This document shows, piece after piece, positions 16,655 through 25,456 of a stretch of 40,215 nt of DNA. The stretch comes from an uncultured Pseudomonadota bacterium (lineage in GTDB: Bacteria; Pseudomonadota; Alphaproteobacteria; RF32; CAG-239): the NCBI GenBank assembly GCA_949298065.1, contig CASFUZ010000012.1, positions 1 through 40,215 of the forward strand, given 5' to 3'. Made by a program: the position numbers and the translations under genes. The notes under the pieces are model-generated. The model was not told the DNA's origin and searched no databases. It worked only from the letters and a program-made list of their open reading frames with translations. Numbering within the stretch: the stretch's first letter is position 1; each line of letters opens with the position of its first letter.

Positions 16655-19279
16655 ATGACCACAACAGTTAATCAAATCAGAAAAACTTTTTTAAATTACT
16701 TTGAGAAGCAGGGACACAAGGTAATCCCTTCGTCTTCTTTGGTTCCCGACAATGACCCGACCTTGATGTTCACCAACTCGGGTATGGTTCAGTTCAAAAA
16801 CATTTTCACCGGAGCGGAAACTGCGCCTTTTAAGCGTGCCACCACTTCCCAAAAATCCGTTCGCGCCGGCGGCAAACATAATGACCTGGACAGCGTAGGC
16901 TATGATGTCCGCCACCACACGTTTTTTGAAATGCTCGGCAACTTCTCTTTCGGCGATTATTTTAAGGAAGAAGCCATCAACTATGCTTGGGAACTAGTAA
17001 CCAAAGAGTTCTGCCTGCCCAAAGACCGCTTGGCCGTAACCGTTTTCCACACGGACGAAGTTTCACGCAATATCTGGAAAAAAGTTTCCGGCTTGCCTGA
17101 AGACCGCATCATCAACATTGCCACCAAGGACAACTTCTGGCAAATGGGCGATACCGGACCTTGCGGTTATTGCTCCGAAATCTTTTATGACCACGGACCG
17201 GAAGTTTGGGGCGGCCTCCCCGGCACTCCGGAGGAAGACGGCGACCGCTGGATTGAAATTTGGAATCTTGTTTTTGATGAATTTGAGGATTTACCGGACG
17301 GCTCTCGCATTCCGCTTAAGCAAAAATGTATTGATACCGGCATGGGCTTGGAGCGTATTTCAGCCATTTTGCAAGGTGTTCACTCCAACTATGACATTGA
17401 CCTGTTCCGCAACCTGACCGCAGATATTGCCAAAATTGCCGGCTCAGATCCCAAGGGTCCGTTAGAATCATCTCACAATGTTATTGCCGACCACTTGCGT
17501 TCTATGAGCTTTTTGATTGCCGACGGCGTTCTGCCGAGCAATGAAGGTCGTGGTTATGTTTTGCGCCGCATTATGCGTCGCGCTATGCGTCATGCTTATA
17601 TGTTAGGCGTTAAGGAACCGATGATTTATAAACTTCTGCCTTCTCTGCAAAGAGAAATGGGCGATGCTTATCCTGAGCTTTATCGTGCCCAAAACCTCAT
17701 CTCTGATACCATTAAGACAGAGGAAACCAGATTCTTGCGCACTTTGGATAAAGGCTTGCGTCTGTTGGATGAGGAAACGCAAAATCTTAAAGAAGGAGAT
17801 GAGCTTTCTGGTGCTACCGCCTTCAAATTGTACGATACTTACGGTTTTCCGCTAGACCTGACACAAGATGCACTCAAAGCCAAAAACATCAGCGTAGACA
17901 CCAAAGGTTTTGATGAAGCTATGGAAAAACAACGTGCCGAAGCTCGCAAAAACTGGGCTGGTTCAGGCGATGCCGGAACGGATAAAATCTGGTTTGAACT
18001 GCAAGACAAACTCGGCTCTACCGAATTTTTGGGTTATAATACGCTCAAATCCGATGCCGAGATTACCGCTTTGGTTCAAAACGGACAAGAAGTTGATGAA
18101 GTTTCCTCAGGCGAGTTTTATCTCTTGGCCAACCAAACACCTTTTTATGGCGAAATGGGCGGTCAGGTCGGCGATATCGGAACTATCGTGAGTGATGACT
18201 TTGAGGTTGAAGTAACCGACACCAAAAAGAAATTGGATGGCTTATATGTTCATGTTTGCAAGCTTTTAAAAGGCAAAGTCGGCAAAGGTCGTTTTGCCAA
18301 CTTCCGTGTCAATGAAGAAAACCGCCACGCCATTGAAGCCAACCATACGGTAACCCACCTGCTCCACCATGCTTTGCAGGAAAAATTCGGCGCTTCCGTA
18401 ACTCAAAAAGGCTCAATGGTTGCCGCAGACAGAATGCGTTTTGACATTGCTTATCCGAAACAAATCACCGAACCCGAAATCAGAGATTTGGAAAATACGG
18501 TTAACAAACTCATCAGAGCAAACCTTCCGGTTCATACCAATATTATGAATCAGGAAGACGCGATTAAAGCCGGTGCAATGGCTTTGTTTGGTGAAAAATA
18601 CGGCGATGAAGTCCGCGTTGTTTGCGTTGGCGACGGCGTATCTATGGAACTTTGTGGTGGTACCCATGTTAAACAAACAGGTAACATTGGTTACTTTAAC
18701 ATTGTCAGCGAAAGCGCGATTGCCGCAGGTGTTCGCCGTCTGGAATGCTTAACCGGTACCGCGGCGGAAAAATTTGCTCAAGACATTGAAGACAGATTGC
18801 ATCGTGTCGGTGCCAGCTTAAAAGCAAGTTTCAATGATATTGAGGGGCGTGTTGCCCAGCTTCTGGAAGAAAAGAAGAAGTTAGAAGCTCAAATTTTTGA
18901 TTTGAAGAAGAAATTTGTCAGCAACAAAGCGGCGGATAATCAGGATAAATTTGAATCCGTCAATGGTCTTAAGTTTGTTGCCAAGGTTATTGAGAACATT
19001 CCGCCTAAAGAGCTCAAAGCCTTCATTGATGAGGTTAAGGCTCAAAGCAAAGATGACACCGTTGTTGCTTTCTTCTCTCCGGCAGAAGGCAAAGTTTCAG
19101 TCGTAATCGGCGTTAGTGATAACTTAAAAGACCGCCTGCCCGCAACAAACTTGATTAAGATTGTTGCACCTTTTGTAGGAGCTCAAGGCGGCGGCGGCAG
19201 ACCGGATATGGCTCAAACCGGTGGCTCAGATGCCTCTCGTTTGAACGAAGCCATAGATGCCCTAAGACAAGCCATCTAG
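16655..19279 (+). CDS. alaS: Alanyl-tRNA synthetase
   Basis: AlaRS charges tRNA-Ala and edits mischarged Ser and Gly. The 874-aa protein has the class II catalytic domain (FTNSGMVQFKNIF, HHTFFEMLGNFSFGDYF), then the tRNA-recognition helices. The editing domain has the zinc motifs HTVTHLLHHAL and CGGTHV. A coiled coil (LLEEKKKLEAQIFDLKKKF) and the C-Ala domain ending GGGRPDMAQTGG follow. All parts are full length. A GGGAAG site precedes the ATG and a strong terminator follows the stop. Confidence 0.98.
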   Translation: MTTTVNQIRKTFLNYFEKQGHKVIPSSSLVPDNDPTLMFTNSGMVQFKNIFTGAETAPFKRATTSQKSVRAGGKHNDLDSVGYDVRHHTFFEMLGNFSFGDYFKEEAINYAWELVTKEFCLPKDRLAVTVFHTDEVSRNIWKKVSGLPEDRIINIATKDNFWQMGDTGPCGYCSEIFYDHGPEVWGGLPGTPEEDGDRWIEIWNLVFDEFEDLPDGSRIPLKQKCIDTGMGLERISAILQGVHSNYDIDLFRNLTADIAKIAGSDPKGPLESSHNVIADHLRSMSFLIADGVLPSNEGRGYVLRRIMRRAMRHAYMLGVKEPMIYKLLPSLQREMGDAYPELYRAQNLISDTIKTEETRFLRTLDKGLRLLDEETQNLKEGDELSGATAFKLYDTYGFPLDLTQDALKAKNISVDTKGFDEAMEKQRAEARKNWAGSGDAGTDKIWFELQDKLGSTEFLGYNTLKSDAEITALVQNGQEVDEVSSGEFYLLANQTPFYGEMGGQVGDIGTIVSDDFEVEVTDTKKKLDGLYVHVCKLLKGKVGKGRFANFRVNEENRHAIEANHTVTHLLHHALQEKFGASVTQKGSMVAADRMRFDIAYPKQITEPEIRDLENTVNKLIRANLPVHTNIMNQEDAIKAGAMALFGEKYGDEVRVVCVGDGVSMELCGGTHVKQTGNIGYFNIVSESAIAAGVRRLECLTGTAAEKFAQDIEDRLHRVGASLKASFNDIEGRVAQLLEEKKKLEAQIFDLKKKFVSNKAADNQDKFESVNGLKFVAKVIENIPPKELKAFIDEVKAQSKDDTVVAFFSPAEGKVSVVIGVSDNLKDRLPATNLIKIVAPFVGAQGGGGRPDMAQTGGSDASRLNEAIDALRQAI

Positions 19280-19280
19280 C

Positions 19281-19309
19281 AAAAAGCCCCGTCAAAACGG
19301 GGCTTTTAT
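19281..19309 (+). terminator. Terminator after alaS
   Basis: AAAAGCCCCGT - CAAA - ACGGGGCTTTT is a perfect 11-bp stem with flanking A/T, beginning two bases past the alaS stop. Confidence 0.92.
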
Positions 19310-19411
19310 TATATAAAATTTTCCACACAACCTCTTGATATTAAGTTTTTTTGTTGCCATTTCAATGCAAGCAAGGTAACTTCTGAATAAAACAAAAAGG
19401 ATTGTAAAGCA

Positions 19412-21274
19412 ATGAACTCATACCTCTTGCGACGACTTCTCCCATTTTTTATTTTTAGCATCGGCATAGAATTATGCTTTATGTTGTTGCAAGTTGTGCA
19501 AAATGCCACCAATTTTGATTTTTCCTTTTTAGCCATTGTCAAAACGCTTGGTGTTTTGTTGCTCACCTCATCCGTTTCCTTTTTGTTTGTTATGCAAGCT
19601 TATGTCTTTTACCTGCTCATTTTACCGCACGACAAACAAAACAGCCGTCTGGATAAAATCATCACAACTGCAACATTTTTTATTTTTGCAGTCTCAGCTC
19701 TTTGCAAAGGCGCTGTCTCTCAAATCTTTTGGGAGGAGTTTTCAAGCTCTTTCAATTATATTGTTATAGACTACATTATCTTCACGCATCAGGTTTTAGG
19801 CAACTTAGAACACGCCTACCCAATTGCTAAGATTCTTATTGCCATTTTTGTTACCGCCATCATCTTCACGATTTTGGCTTATCGCTGGCTGTTCACGGAG
19901 ATTAAAGCGCCTGCTTTCGGTCGGCGTTTATTCCAAAGCATTATTTACGGTATGGTCTGCATTTTGGCCTACATCAACATAAATGTTGCCGATATGGAAA
20001 TTTCGCCCAATTCTTTTAATGATGAAATAGCCAAAGAAGGTGCTTTTAGTTTGTTTAACTCTTTGCACAAAAACGAAATAGAATACGACAAATTTTATCT
20101 GACCAACAGCCAAACTGATAATTTGCAAATTTTACAAAAGATTTTTGGCAGCAAGAACATAACTTTTATCAATCCTAAAAAAAATATCACCCGCCAAATC
20201 AGCTCCTTTAAGCCGGAAAAAAGAGCTAATGTTATGTTGGTCATTATGCGCGGCATCAGTTCCGAACACTTAAACGCCAAGCACAAAGGTTATATTCCGA
20301 ACCTCCAAAAACTCTCTACCCAAAGTCTTTATTTTCCAAACACTTATGCCACGACTCCAAGCACTTTCGGCGCGCTTGAGGCTATTGATTTATCTTTGCC
20401 GCCTCTCCCCGGATTATCTTTGTTCGGTCTGCCCAACAACCAACAACCGCACGGTTTGGGCGCAATTTTCAAATCCAAAGGCTATGACACGAAATGGATT
20501 TATGCGAGCTATGGCGTTCTTGACCAGACAGACAAATTCTTGGCTGAAGGTGATTTTGAAATCTTAGACCGAAGCAAATGGCAAAAAGGAGACATCAGCT
20601 ATGCTGATTTGCTCAGCGCCTCGGATGAAGACTTATATAATAAAGCCTTGAGCGAAGCCGACAAATCTTTTGCTTCAGACAAACCATTTTTCTCTTTGTT
20701 GCTGACCTCTTCCAACCGCTATCCATACAGCTTGCCAGATAGCTTCACAGGCTTTCCCGAAACCGCCAACCGCCGCCAAAAAGCTGTTATTTATAGCGAT
20801 TATGCCATTGGTCAGTTCTTGGAAAGAGCCAAAGACAAACCTTGGTTTGATAATACGATTTTTGTCTTTGTGGCAGACCGTGCTTCCAGAAAATCTCGCC
20901 TGCCTGATGCCACTTTGGAAACATACAAAATCCCTCTGCTGATTTATGCACCAAAGTTGATAAAAGCACGCCAAATAAACACCGAAATCAGCCAAATTGA
21001 TGTTGCACCGACAATTTTAGGCCTACTTAACTTCAACTATGAGAGCAGTTTTTATGGTACGGATGCTCTCGGAAAAGATTATGTTTCCCGTTTGTTTTTC
21101 AGTCGTTGGCAAAAGATAGGTTATAAAAGTAATAATATTGAAATCCGCCTTATTCCGGGTAAGAAATATTCCGTTACACCGGAAACAACAAATGCGAAAG
21201 AAGCTCAAAAATACCTTAATGAAGCCATAGCTTTTTATCAGCAAGCGGCTCAAAGCAATAATTTGTCTGAATAA
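19412..21274 (+). CDS. LtaS-type membrane sulfatase-fold protein with substituted active site
   Basis: This 620-aa protein has about five N-terminal membrane helices (residues 8-190) and a large extracytoplasmic alkaline-phosphatase/sulfatase-fold domain. The frame of the LTA-synthase/phosphoglycerol-transferase family is clear: RANVMLVIMRG (272-281), IPNLQKLSTQSLYFPNTYAT, GALEAIDLSLPPLPG, TSSNRYPYS and NTIFVFVADRAS. Key residues differ. The expected metal-binding Glu after the NVMLVIM strand is Arg280. The His of the usual SNH motif is Arg436. The His of the usual ADHG motif is Arg490. The candidate nucleophile Thr318 and Asp489 remain. I infer loss of classic metal-dependent transfer activity. 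An AAGGA site lies 9 bases before the ATG. Confidence 0.85.
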   Translation: MNSYLLRRLLPFFIFSIGIELCFMLLQVVQNATNFDFSFLAIVKTLGVLLLTSSVSFLFVMQAYVFYLLILPHDKQNSRLDKIITTATFFIFAVSALCKGAVSQIFWEEFSSSFNYIVIDYIIFTHQVLGNLEHAYPIAKILIAIFVTAIIFTILAYRWLFTEIKAPAFGRRLFQSIIYGMVCILAYININVADMEISPNSFNDEIAKEGAFSLFNSLHKNEIEYDKFYLTNSQTDNLQILQKIFGSKNITFINPKKNITRQISSFKPEKRANVMLVIMRGISSEHLNAKHKGYIPNLQKLSTQSLYFPNTYATTPSTFGALEAIDLSLPPLPGLSLFGLPNNQQPHGLGAIFKSKGYDTKWIYASYGVLDQTDKFLAEGDFEILDRSKWQKGDISYADLLSASDEDLYNKALSEADKSFASDKPFFSLLLTSSNRYPYSLPDSFTGFPETANRRQKAVIYSDYAIGQFLERAKDKPWFDNTIFVFVADRASRKSRLPDATLETYKIPLLIYAPKLIKARQINTEISQIDVAPTILGLLNFNYESSFYGTDALGKDYVSRLFFSRWQKIGYKSNNIEIRLIPGKKYSVTPETTNAKEAQKYLNEAIAFYQQAAQSNNLSE

Positions 21275-21340
21275 ATTAAGAAATATTTTAGCTTTACAAC
21301 TTATAAGATAAATGATACTAGAGCAGCAAAATCATTGCGG

Positions 21341-22072
21341 ATGGATAATGTTATGAAACCCTTCAGATTCAAAAAGCCGGACTTTTCTTTTCCAAGACCC
21401 TTGTGGCGGATTAAGTTGCACCGCCCGAACCTAAAGCTCAATGACTTTGCTACGGAACTGCATATTCCGGAAAACAAGTCTTTCCGCCGCGAACTTGCAC
21501 GAAAATCCATCCACTTAAGCTCTTTGTGGATTCCCGCACTGATTTATTTTGCGCACCCCGGTGTTTCCATTATGCTTTTCGCCCTGCTCTTTTTGGGCGA
21601 TGCCTTGTTGGAATATGGCAACTTCAAAAAATGGCGTTGGGCAAGAAGAACTTTCGGTCTTTTGTTTTTTAAAACATTAAGGAACAAAGAGCGTGTCCGC
21701 AACAAATTTCAGGTCAGCGGCTCAATGTATGTTTTGGCAGCGGCCATTATATGCACCTTGCTGTTTTCCAAACCGATTGCCGCCATCGCTCTGACCGTAA
21801 TGCTCATTTCCGACACTTGCGCAGCCCTTTTCGGCAAAGCTTTCGGTACAAGAAAGTTGTATAAAAGCAAATCCTTGGAAGGAACTTTGGCTTTCTTTTT
21901 GAGTGCCCTGCTAATCAATATGCTTTATGAACCGATTTTCCACTTTACCTATGCCGGAGTCTTGGCTTGCTTTGCCGCCACAGCTGCCGAAATGTTTGAA
22001 GACAAGATAGAAATTGACGATAATTTGTCCATTCCGCTATTTGTCGGCATCATACTGAGCATTCTTGGCTAA
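21341..22072 (+). CDS. Dolichol/phytol kinase-like (CTP-transferase family) membrane protein
   Basis: This about 243-aa protein has a Pro/Arg-rich cytoplasmic N-terminus and then six or so membrane helices. It carries the marks of the SEC59/DGK1/VTE5 lipid-kinase group, related to phosphatidate cytidylyltransferase: RELARKSIHL near residue 50, DTCAALFGKAFGTRKLYKSKSLEGTLA and a late EMFEDKIEIDDNLSIPL. Members phosphorylate polyprenols, phytol or diacylglycerol using CTP; the substrate here is unknown. The start is uncertain: ATG at 21341 or 21353, neither with a clear ribosome binding site. It follows the LtaS-like gene in the same orientation, so both may act on membrane lipids. Confidence 0.8.
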   Translation: MDNVMKPFRFKKPDFSFPRPLWRIKLHRPNLKLNDFATELHIPENKSFRRELARKSIHLSSLWIPALIYFAHPGVSIMLFALLFLGDALLEYGNFKKWRWARRTFGLLFFKTLRNKERVRNKFQVSGSMYVLAAAIICTLLFSKPIAAIALTVMLISDTCAALFGKAFGTRKLYKSKSLEGTLAFFLSALLINMLYEPIFHFTYAGVLACFAATAAEMFEDKIEIDDNLSIPLFVGIILSILG

Positions 22073-22158
22073 AATAAATTCAAGCAAAAACAACAAAATA
22101 CAAATTTTCCGAAATTTTGTCATATTTTTTACTTGCCAATTCAAATTAAATATGCTCA

Positions 22159-22188
22159 TATAATCTCACATTACTTAAGAATTGTGAG
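22159..22188 (+). promoter_or_regulatory. TATAAT box with adjoining 24-bp operator-like palindrome
   Basis: A perfect TATAAT (22159-22164) is followed at once by CTCACATTACTT and AAGAATTGTGAG (22165-22188), an inverted repeat matching at 20 of 24 positions. A possible TTGCCA at 22133 is 20 bases upstream of the -10, longer than usual. A protein binding here would cover the expected transcription start of the 22237 gene. Confidence 0.4.
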
Positions 22189-22236
22189 AATTACTATATT
22201 TACTAACCGCCCATTCGGGCATTAAAACTTAAACAT

Positions 22237-22632
22237 ATGAATACATCAAAAAACATTCCGGCAAAATTTTTGGCTGAAAACTGTGTTGAATCTCGCGTAA
22301 AGAACTTTGCTCACAAACATGGCAGAGAAATCTTAGCAAACAGCCGCGAAGTATGCAAAATAACACCAACGACACACCACTACACTTATAAAGGTGGACA
22401 ACAACGTGAAAGTAGACACTTCGCTTTCAAATGTGGAGTGCAGTATAATGTCTGGTTGTATCGCAATACTGATGGCAGCTTCACAGCACATCGCATTTGC
22501 GATGGTAAGAAAGCAATTCTGGAAGCCGGAGAGTTCAAAAAAACCGAGCTCAAGAAAGAATTTAGAGTAAACCAGAAAAAACTCCGTTGCAAAACCAACG
22601 GCGCAGGCATTCTAATTCTGGCCAAAGCTTAA
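22237..22632 (+). CDS. Hypothetical basic protein, 131 aa
   Basis: No family recognised. The protein is soluble and strongly basic, with several His and Cys. Its central part FAFKCGVQYNVWLYRN is followed by AILEAGEFKK and a hydrophobic end ILILAKA. The next gene shows a similar layout (FSFSPFTDYDVWLM ... MILDASNLIKK ... LILVRK), so the two may be distant paralogues. There is no clear ribosome binding site before the ATG, but an unusual palindrome lies at the likely promoter. Transcription is probably autonomous. Confidence 0.6.
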   Translation: MNTSKNIPAKFLAENCVESRVKNFAHKHGREILANSREVCKITPTTHHYTYKGGQQRESRHFAFKCGVQYNVWLYRNTDGSFTAHRICDGKKAILEAGEFKKTELKKEFRVNQKKLRCKTNGAGILILAKA

Positions 22633-22729
22633 ATTGATGTATGGTCCCAGTCCCTCAGCTCTCAACAAGCGAGGGGCTTCTCTTAAAATTATGTGTTTTA
22701 TTTTTTCAAAATCTTTAAACTAATGAAAA

Positions 22730-23107
22730 ATGAAAACAACATTAAGAGCGGCCAATCTGAAGGAAGAATATGCCGAAACTGTCCTCCGCCAGCGCGCGAC
22801 AGAATCCGGAATCCTTCTGGAAGATGATGCGAAAGCTCAAGCCTCTCGCATCCGGCTGAAAAGAAAAGCTTTTTCCTTCTCGCCTTTCACGGACTATGAT
22901 GTCTGGCTGATGGAGGGAATCAGAGAAAAAGACAACAAATGCGAGGAATGTGCCATCGTTCTTTGTATGACGGAAAACTTGCCTCCGATGATTCTGGACG
23001 CAAGCAACCTCATCAAAAAAGAAGCTCATGGAGATTCATTTCGCTACCGCGACCTGATATTGGTGCGGAAAAGTAAAGGCGGCAAAGACTTCTTTGTTGC
23101 CAAGTGA
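22730..23107 (+). CDS. Hypothetical protein, 125 aa, possible paralogue of the preceding gene
   Basis: No family recognised. The N-terminus is helical (LKEEYAETVLRQRATESG), followed by a compact alpha/beta-like region with VWLMEGIREKDNKCEECAIVL and PPMILDASNLIKK. It ends LILVRKSKGGKDFFVAK. Similarity of motif order to the 22237 product is visible but weak. No good ribosome binding site is seen. A strong terminator follows the stop. Confidence 0.6.
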   Translation: MKTTLRAANLKEEYAETVLRQRATESGILLEDDAKAQASRIRLKRKAFSFSPFTDYDVWLMEGIREKDNKCEECAIVLCMTENLPPMILDASNLIKKEAHGDSFRYRDLILVRKSKGGKDFFVAK

Positions 23108-23151
23108 TTAAACTAAAAAAAAAGCAAAAAAATGAGTAAAAAAAGCCCCTG

Positions 23152-23190
23152 CACCGCCCGCAAGAAACCTTGCCGGCGGTGTTTTGCTAT
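23152..23190 (+). terminator. Terminator after the 22730 gene
   Basis: CACCGCC-C-GCAAG pairs with CTTGC-C-GGCGGTG (12 paired bases, one internal mismatch, 4-nt loop), followed by TTTT and further T-rich sequence. The gap 23108-23613 contains this hairpin, the 150-base imperfect repeat and another hairpin; I see no supported gene in it. Confidence 0.75.
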
Positions 23191-23210
23191 ACTTTTTTTC
23201 AAAAAAGCCA

Positions 23211-23482
23211 TAAAGACACAAGGCACGCAAGCAAGAGATGTACTTAGGAAGCATCGCGGTTCAACAAAGGTTCGTGCCACAGCCAGTGTTCGCTCAAGTG
23301 CGTCCACTTGTCAAGCTGGCAACAGCTTGTCATTCTGAGGAGCTTTGCTCCGAAGAATCCATAAAACCACAAGGCACATACTCACGATATGCACGTTGGA
23401 AGCAACGCGATATAACAATGATTGGTACCGCAGCCAGTGTTCGCTCAAGTGCGTCCACTTGTCAAGCTGGCAACAGCTTGTT
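23211..23482. repeat. Two imperfect copies of an about 120-base repeat, offset about 150
   Basis: Copy 1 (about 23211-23330) and copy 2 (about 23361-23481) both start with a CACAAGGCAC motif. They share a diverged middle and end in an identical 51-base block at 23280-23330 and 23431-23481. The block includes AAGCTGGCAACAGCTT, a 6-bp hairpin with a GCAA loop. Between the copies lies CATTCTGAGGAGCTTTGCTCCGAAGAATCC (in part), a stem-loop type seen as an intergenic repeat in other bacteria. Confidence 0.85.
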
Positions 23483-23528
23483 AAACAGCTTGAAAAGTTT
23501 GGAGAGTGAGTCATATAGTAAGAAATAA

Positions 23529-23579
23529 AGGCAAAAGTACCACAGCGTACATAAACGTACGTGAGGACACTTTTGTCCT
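23529..23579. repeat. Long imperfect hairpin past the thyA stop
   Basis: AGG-CAAAAGT...CGTAC on the left pairs with GTACG...ACTTTTGTCCT on the right. The AGGNCAAAAGT ends and the CGTAC centre match, with mismatches between. It lies 35 bases downstream of thyA in the minus direction but has no T-run, so it is not a standard terminator. Confidence 0.55.
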
Positions 23580-23613
23580 GCAATTTCTGCACTAGATGAC
23601 CACTATACAAACT

Positions 23614-24399
23614 TTAAACAGCGACTTGAGCCTTAATCGCCCCATAACACTCATAATTTTCCAGAGTGAAATCCTCATACTTGAAGTCGTTGATATCTTT
23701 GATGGCGGGATTAAGCTTCATTGTCGGCAAATGGAGCGGTTCACGCGAAAGCTGTTCCTTAACCTGCTCAAAATGGTTGTGATAGATATGCGTATCACCG
23801 AGCGTATGCACAAACTCACCGACTTCCAAACCGCAAACTTGCGCAATCATCATTGTTAACAAGGCATAAGAAGCAATATTAAAGGGCACACCCAAGAACA
23901 TATCGCAACTACGCTGATAAAGCATACAAGAGAGTTTATTGTTTGCCACATAGAATTGGAACATCATATGGCAAGGAGGCAAATGCATTTCGGAGATTTT
24001 GCCCACATTCCAAGCTGAAACAATCATCCTGCGGTCATTGGGATTATGTTTAAGTGTTTCAATAACTTGGGCAAGTTGGTCTATCCCCTCGCCGTTCCAG
24101 TTGCGCCATTGAGAACCATAGATTGGCCCCAAATCGCCGTTTTCATCAGCCCATTCGTTCCAAATCCGCACACCGTTGTCTTGCAGATATTTAACATTAG
24201 TGTCGCCTTTAATAAACCACAAGAGCTCATGAATAATACTTTTGAGATGCATTTTTTTGGTTGTCATCAAAGGAAAACCTTTGCTCAAGTCAAAGCGCAT
24301 TTGCTGTCCGAAAACCGAACGTGTACCGACACCGGTTCTGTCCATCTTATCCACGCCGTTTTCCAAAACATAGCGGAGCATATCCAAATATTGTTTCAT
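23614..24399 (-). CDS. thyA: Thymidylate synthase
   Basis: ThyA converts dUMP to dTMP with methylene-tetrahydrofolate. The 261-aa protein has the N-terminal [11 protein letters not shown], the catalytic Cys143 in [11 protein letters not shown], the [19 protein letters not shown] dUMP-binding motif and the [11 protein letters not shown] motif. The length is typical (E. coli 264). It overlaps the folA stop by one base (TAATG), so folA and thyA are translationally coupled and supply the thymidylate cycle. Confidence 0.98.
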   Translation of the reverse strand: MKQYLDMLRYVLENGVDKMDRTGVGTRSVFGQQMRFDLSKGFPLMTTKKMHLKSIIHELLWFIKGDTNVKYLQDNGVRIWNEWADENGDLGPIYGSQWRNWNGEGIDQLAQVIETLKHNPNDRRMIVSAWNVGKISEMHLPPCHMMFQFYVANNKLSCMLYQRSCDMFLGVPFNIASYALLTMMIAQVCGLEVGEFVHTLGDTHIYHNHFEQVKEQLSREPLHLPTMKLNPAIKDINDFKYEDFTLENYECYGAIKAQVAV

Positions 24400-24974
24400 T
24401 AGTCCTCTTCCTTTTCAATAGCTGCAATAATGCGTTTTAACACGCTTTGTTCAACAAATTCGCCTTTGCGCACCCAAACGGTGGTCAATATATTGTCTAA
24501 ATCATAATCAACAGAAATCTGCCGATAAGACTTATGCAAAACCTCTATGCAAGGGGTAATATCAATTTTCGGTCCTTGCAATGCAGGGTTAACTTCGCCC
24601 TTATACATACAATCCACCACGATATCGGGCATAAGCTTAGAGCTTCCGGTCATAAAGAGCTTGTAGATACTTGCGCCACCGGAGATATATAAATCGCCTT
24701 CAAAATCCTTAAAATCGTTAATATCTGTTACCACAAAATGGTGTTCGGGGTCTGAAACCTCGTAGTCTTTATCAAAAGTCAGCACATAAATATTCCGATT
24801 CGGCAAAGTTCTGTTCGGAAAACTCTCATAGGTTGTTTGCCCCGCCACCAAGTTTTGCGCTTCCGTAATACGGCGAAAACGTTTGAAGTCAGATTTCACA
24901 TGCCAAGGGATCTGCGGCCCGATTCCAATAATATTATCGCCCTCATGACGACACCAGACAGCCACTTTAGTCAT
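24399..24974 (-). CDS. folA: Dihydrofolate reductase
   Basis: DHFR regenerates tetrahydrofolate, which thyA oxidises. The 191-aa protein has the core motif [17 protein letters not shown], with Asp29 as the catalytic acid, and [13 protein letters not shown] for NADPH binding. It is divergent: the usual MGRKTYES reads AGQTTYES. It is also about 30 residues longer than E. coli FolA, with an Arg/Glu/Lys-rich tail. The ATG at 24974 was chosen because it starts the family core (MTKVAVW) behind an AGGA site. The gene is divergent from ssrA. Confidence 0.92.
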   Translation of the reverse strand: MTKVAVWCRHEGDNIIGIGPQIPWHVKSDFKRFRRITEAQNLVAGQTTYESFPNRTLPNRNIYVLTFDKDYEVSDPEHHFVVTDINDFKDFEGDLYISGGASIYKLFMTGSSKLMPDIVVDCMYKGEVNPALQGPKIDITPCIEVLHKSYRQISVDYDLDNILTTVWVRKGEFVEQSVLKRIIAAIEKEED

Positions 24975-25092
24975 CTTAAATATCCTTATTATTTGAATAA
25001 CGTGGACTCTAACACTGCAACTGATTTTGACAAGGACAGTTTGCAACTTACTCCCAAGAAAATCAGCCGAGTCTTAAATTAAAGTAAAGCAC

Positions 25093-25120
25093 TTGAAAAT
25101 AAGATAAATTCGGATATAAT
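25093..25120 (+). promoter_or_regulatory. ssrA promoter
   Basis: TTGAAA (25093-25098), a 16-base spacer and a perfect TATAAT (25115-25120). The expected transcription start about 25126-25128 coincides with the first hairpin (GTCGG-ACAA-CCGAC) of the tmRNA precursor. This is the clearest sigma-70 promoter in the window. Confidence 0.75.
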
Positions 25121-25125
25121 TAAAG

Positions 25126-25440
25126 CTGTCGGACAACCGACTACGGCGCTAGAGGCTGTATGAAATAGGTTATTTGGACCTGGGGGCAGTACCCAGCACC
25201 TCCACCAATAAAATTTATGGGGGTGAAACAGGGTAGACAGGTAACAGTAAAGATATGTATGTCGCGCTCGGTGAGATACCACCGTTATCGGTTCAAATTA
25301 AATGAATGCTAACGATAATAACGTAGCACCTGTTGCAATCGCTGCTTAATGCGAGCGTAACAAAGCATAAATCCTTGCATCTATGGTTAGAAGCAAGTGG
25401 GGTCTGAGCCGCCCAGCAACAGAAGGGCTCGCTTTCTTTG
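25126..25440 (+). ncRNA. ssrA: tmRNA, circularly permuted two-piece form
   Basis: tmRNA rescues stalled ribosomes and tags the nascent chain for degradation. The acceptor piece comes first, with T-arm CTGGG-GGCAGTA-CCCAG and CACCTCCACCA ending at 25207. An 11-base intervening segment (25208-25218) follows. The coding piece then starts GGGGGTG at 25219. GGGGGTG pairs with CACCTCC over seven positions and gives a G.U at the third pair, the alanine identity element. The tag frame at 25308-25349 reads ANDNNVAPVAIAA then TAA. A GAGCC/GGCTC hairpin and T-rich stretch near 25407-25440 probably ends the transcript. The ends are approximate. Permutation of this kind is typical of alphaproteobacteria. 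Confidence 0.93.
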
Positions 25441-25456
25441 TATAAGAGGAACAAAA

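Noticed and set aside
23132..23528. Short open frames in the gap before thyA
   Set aside because: They run over a terminator hairpin and the imperfect repeat, have no family features and overlap each other.
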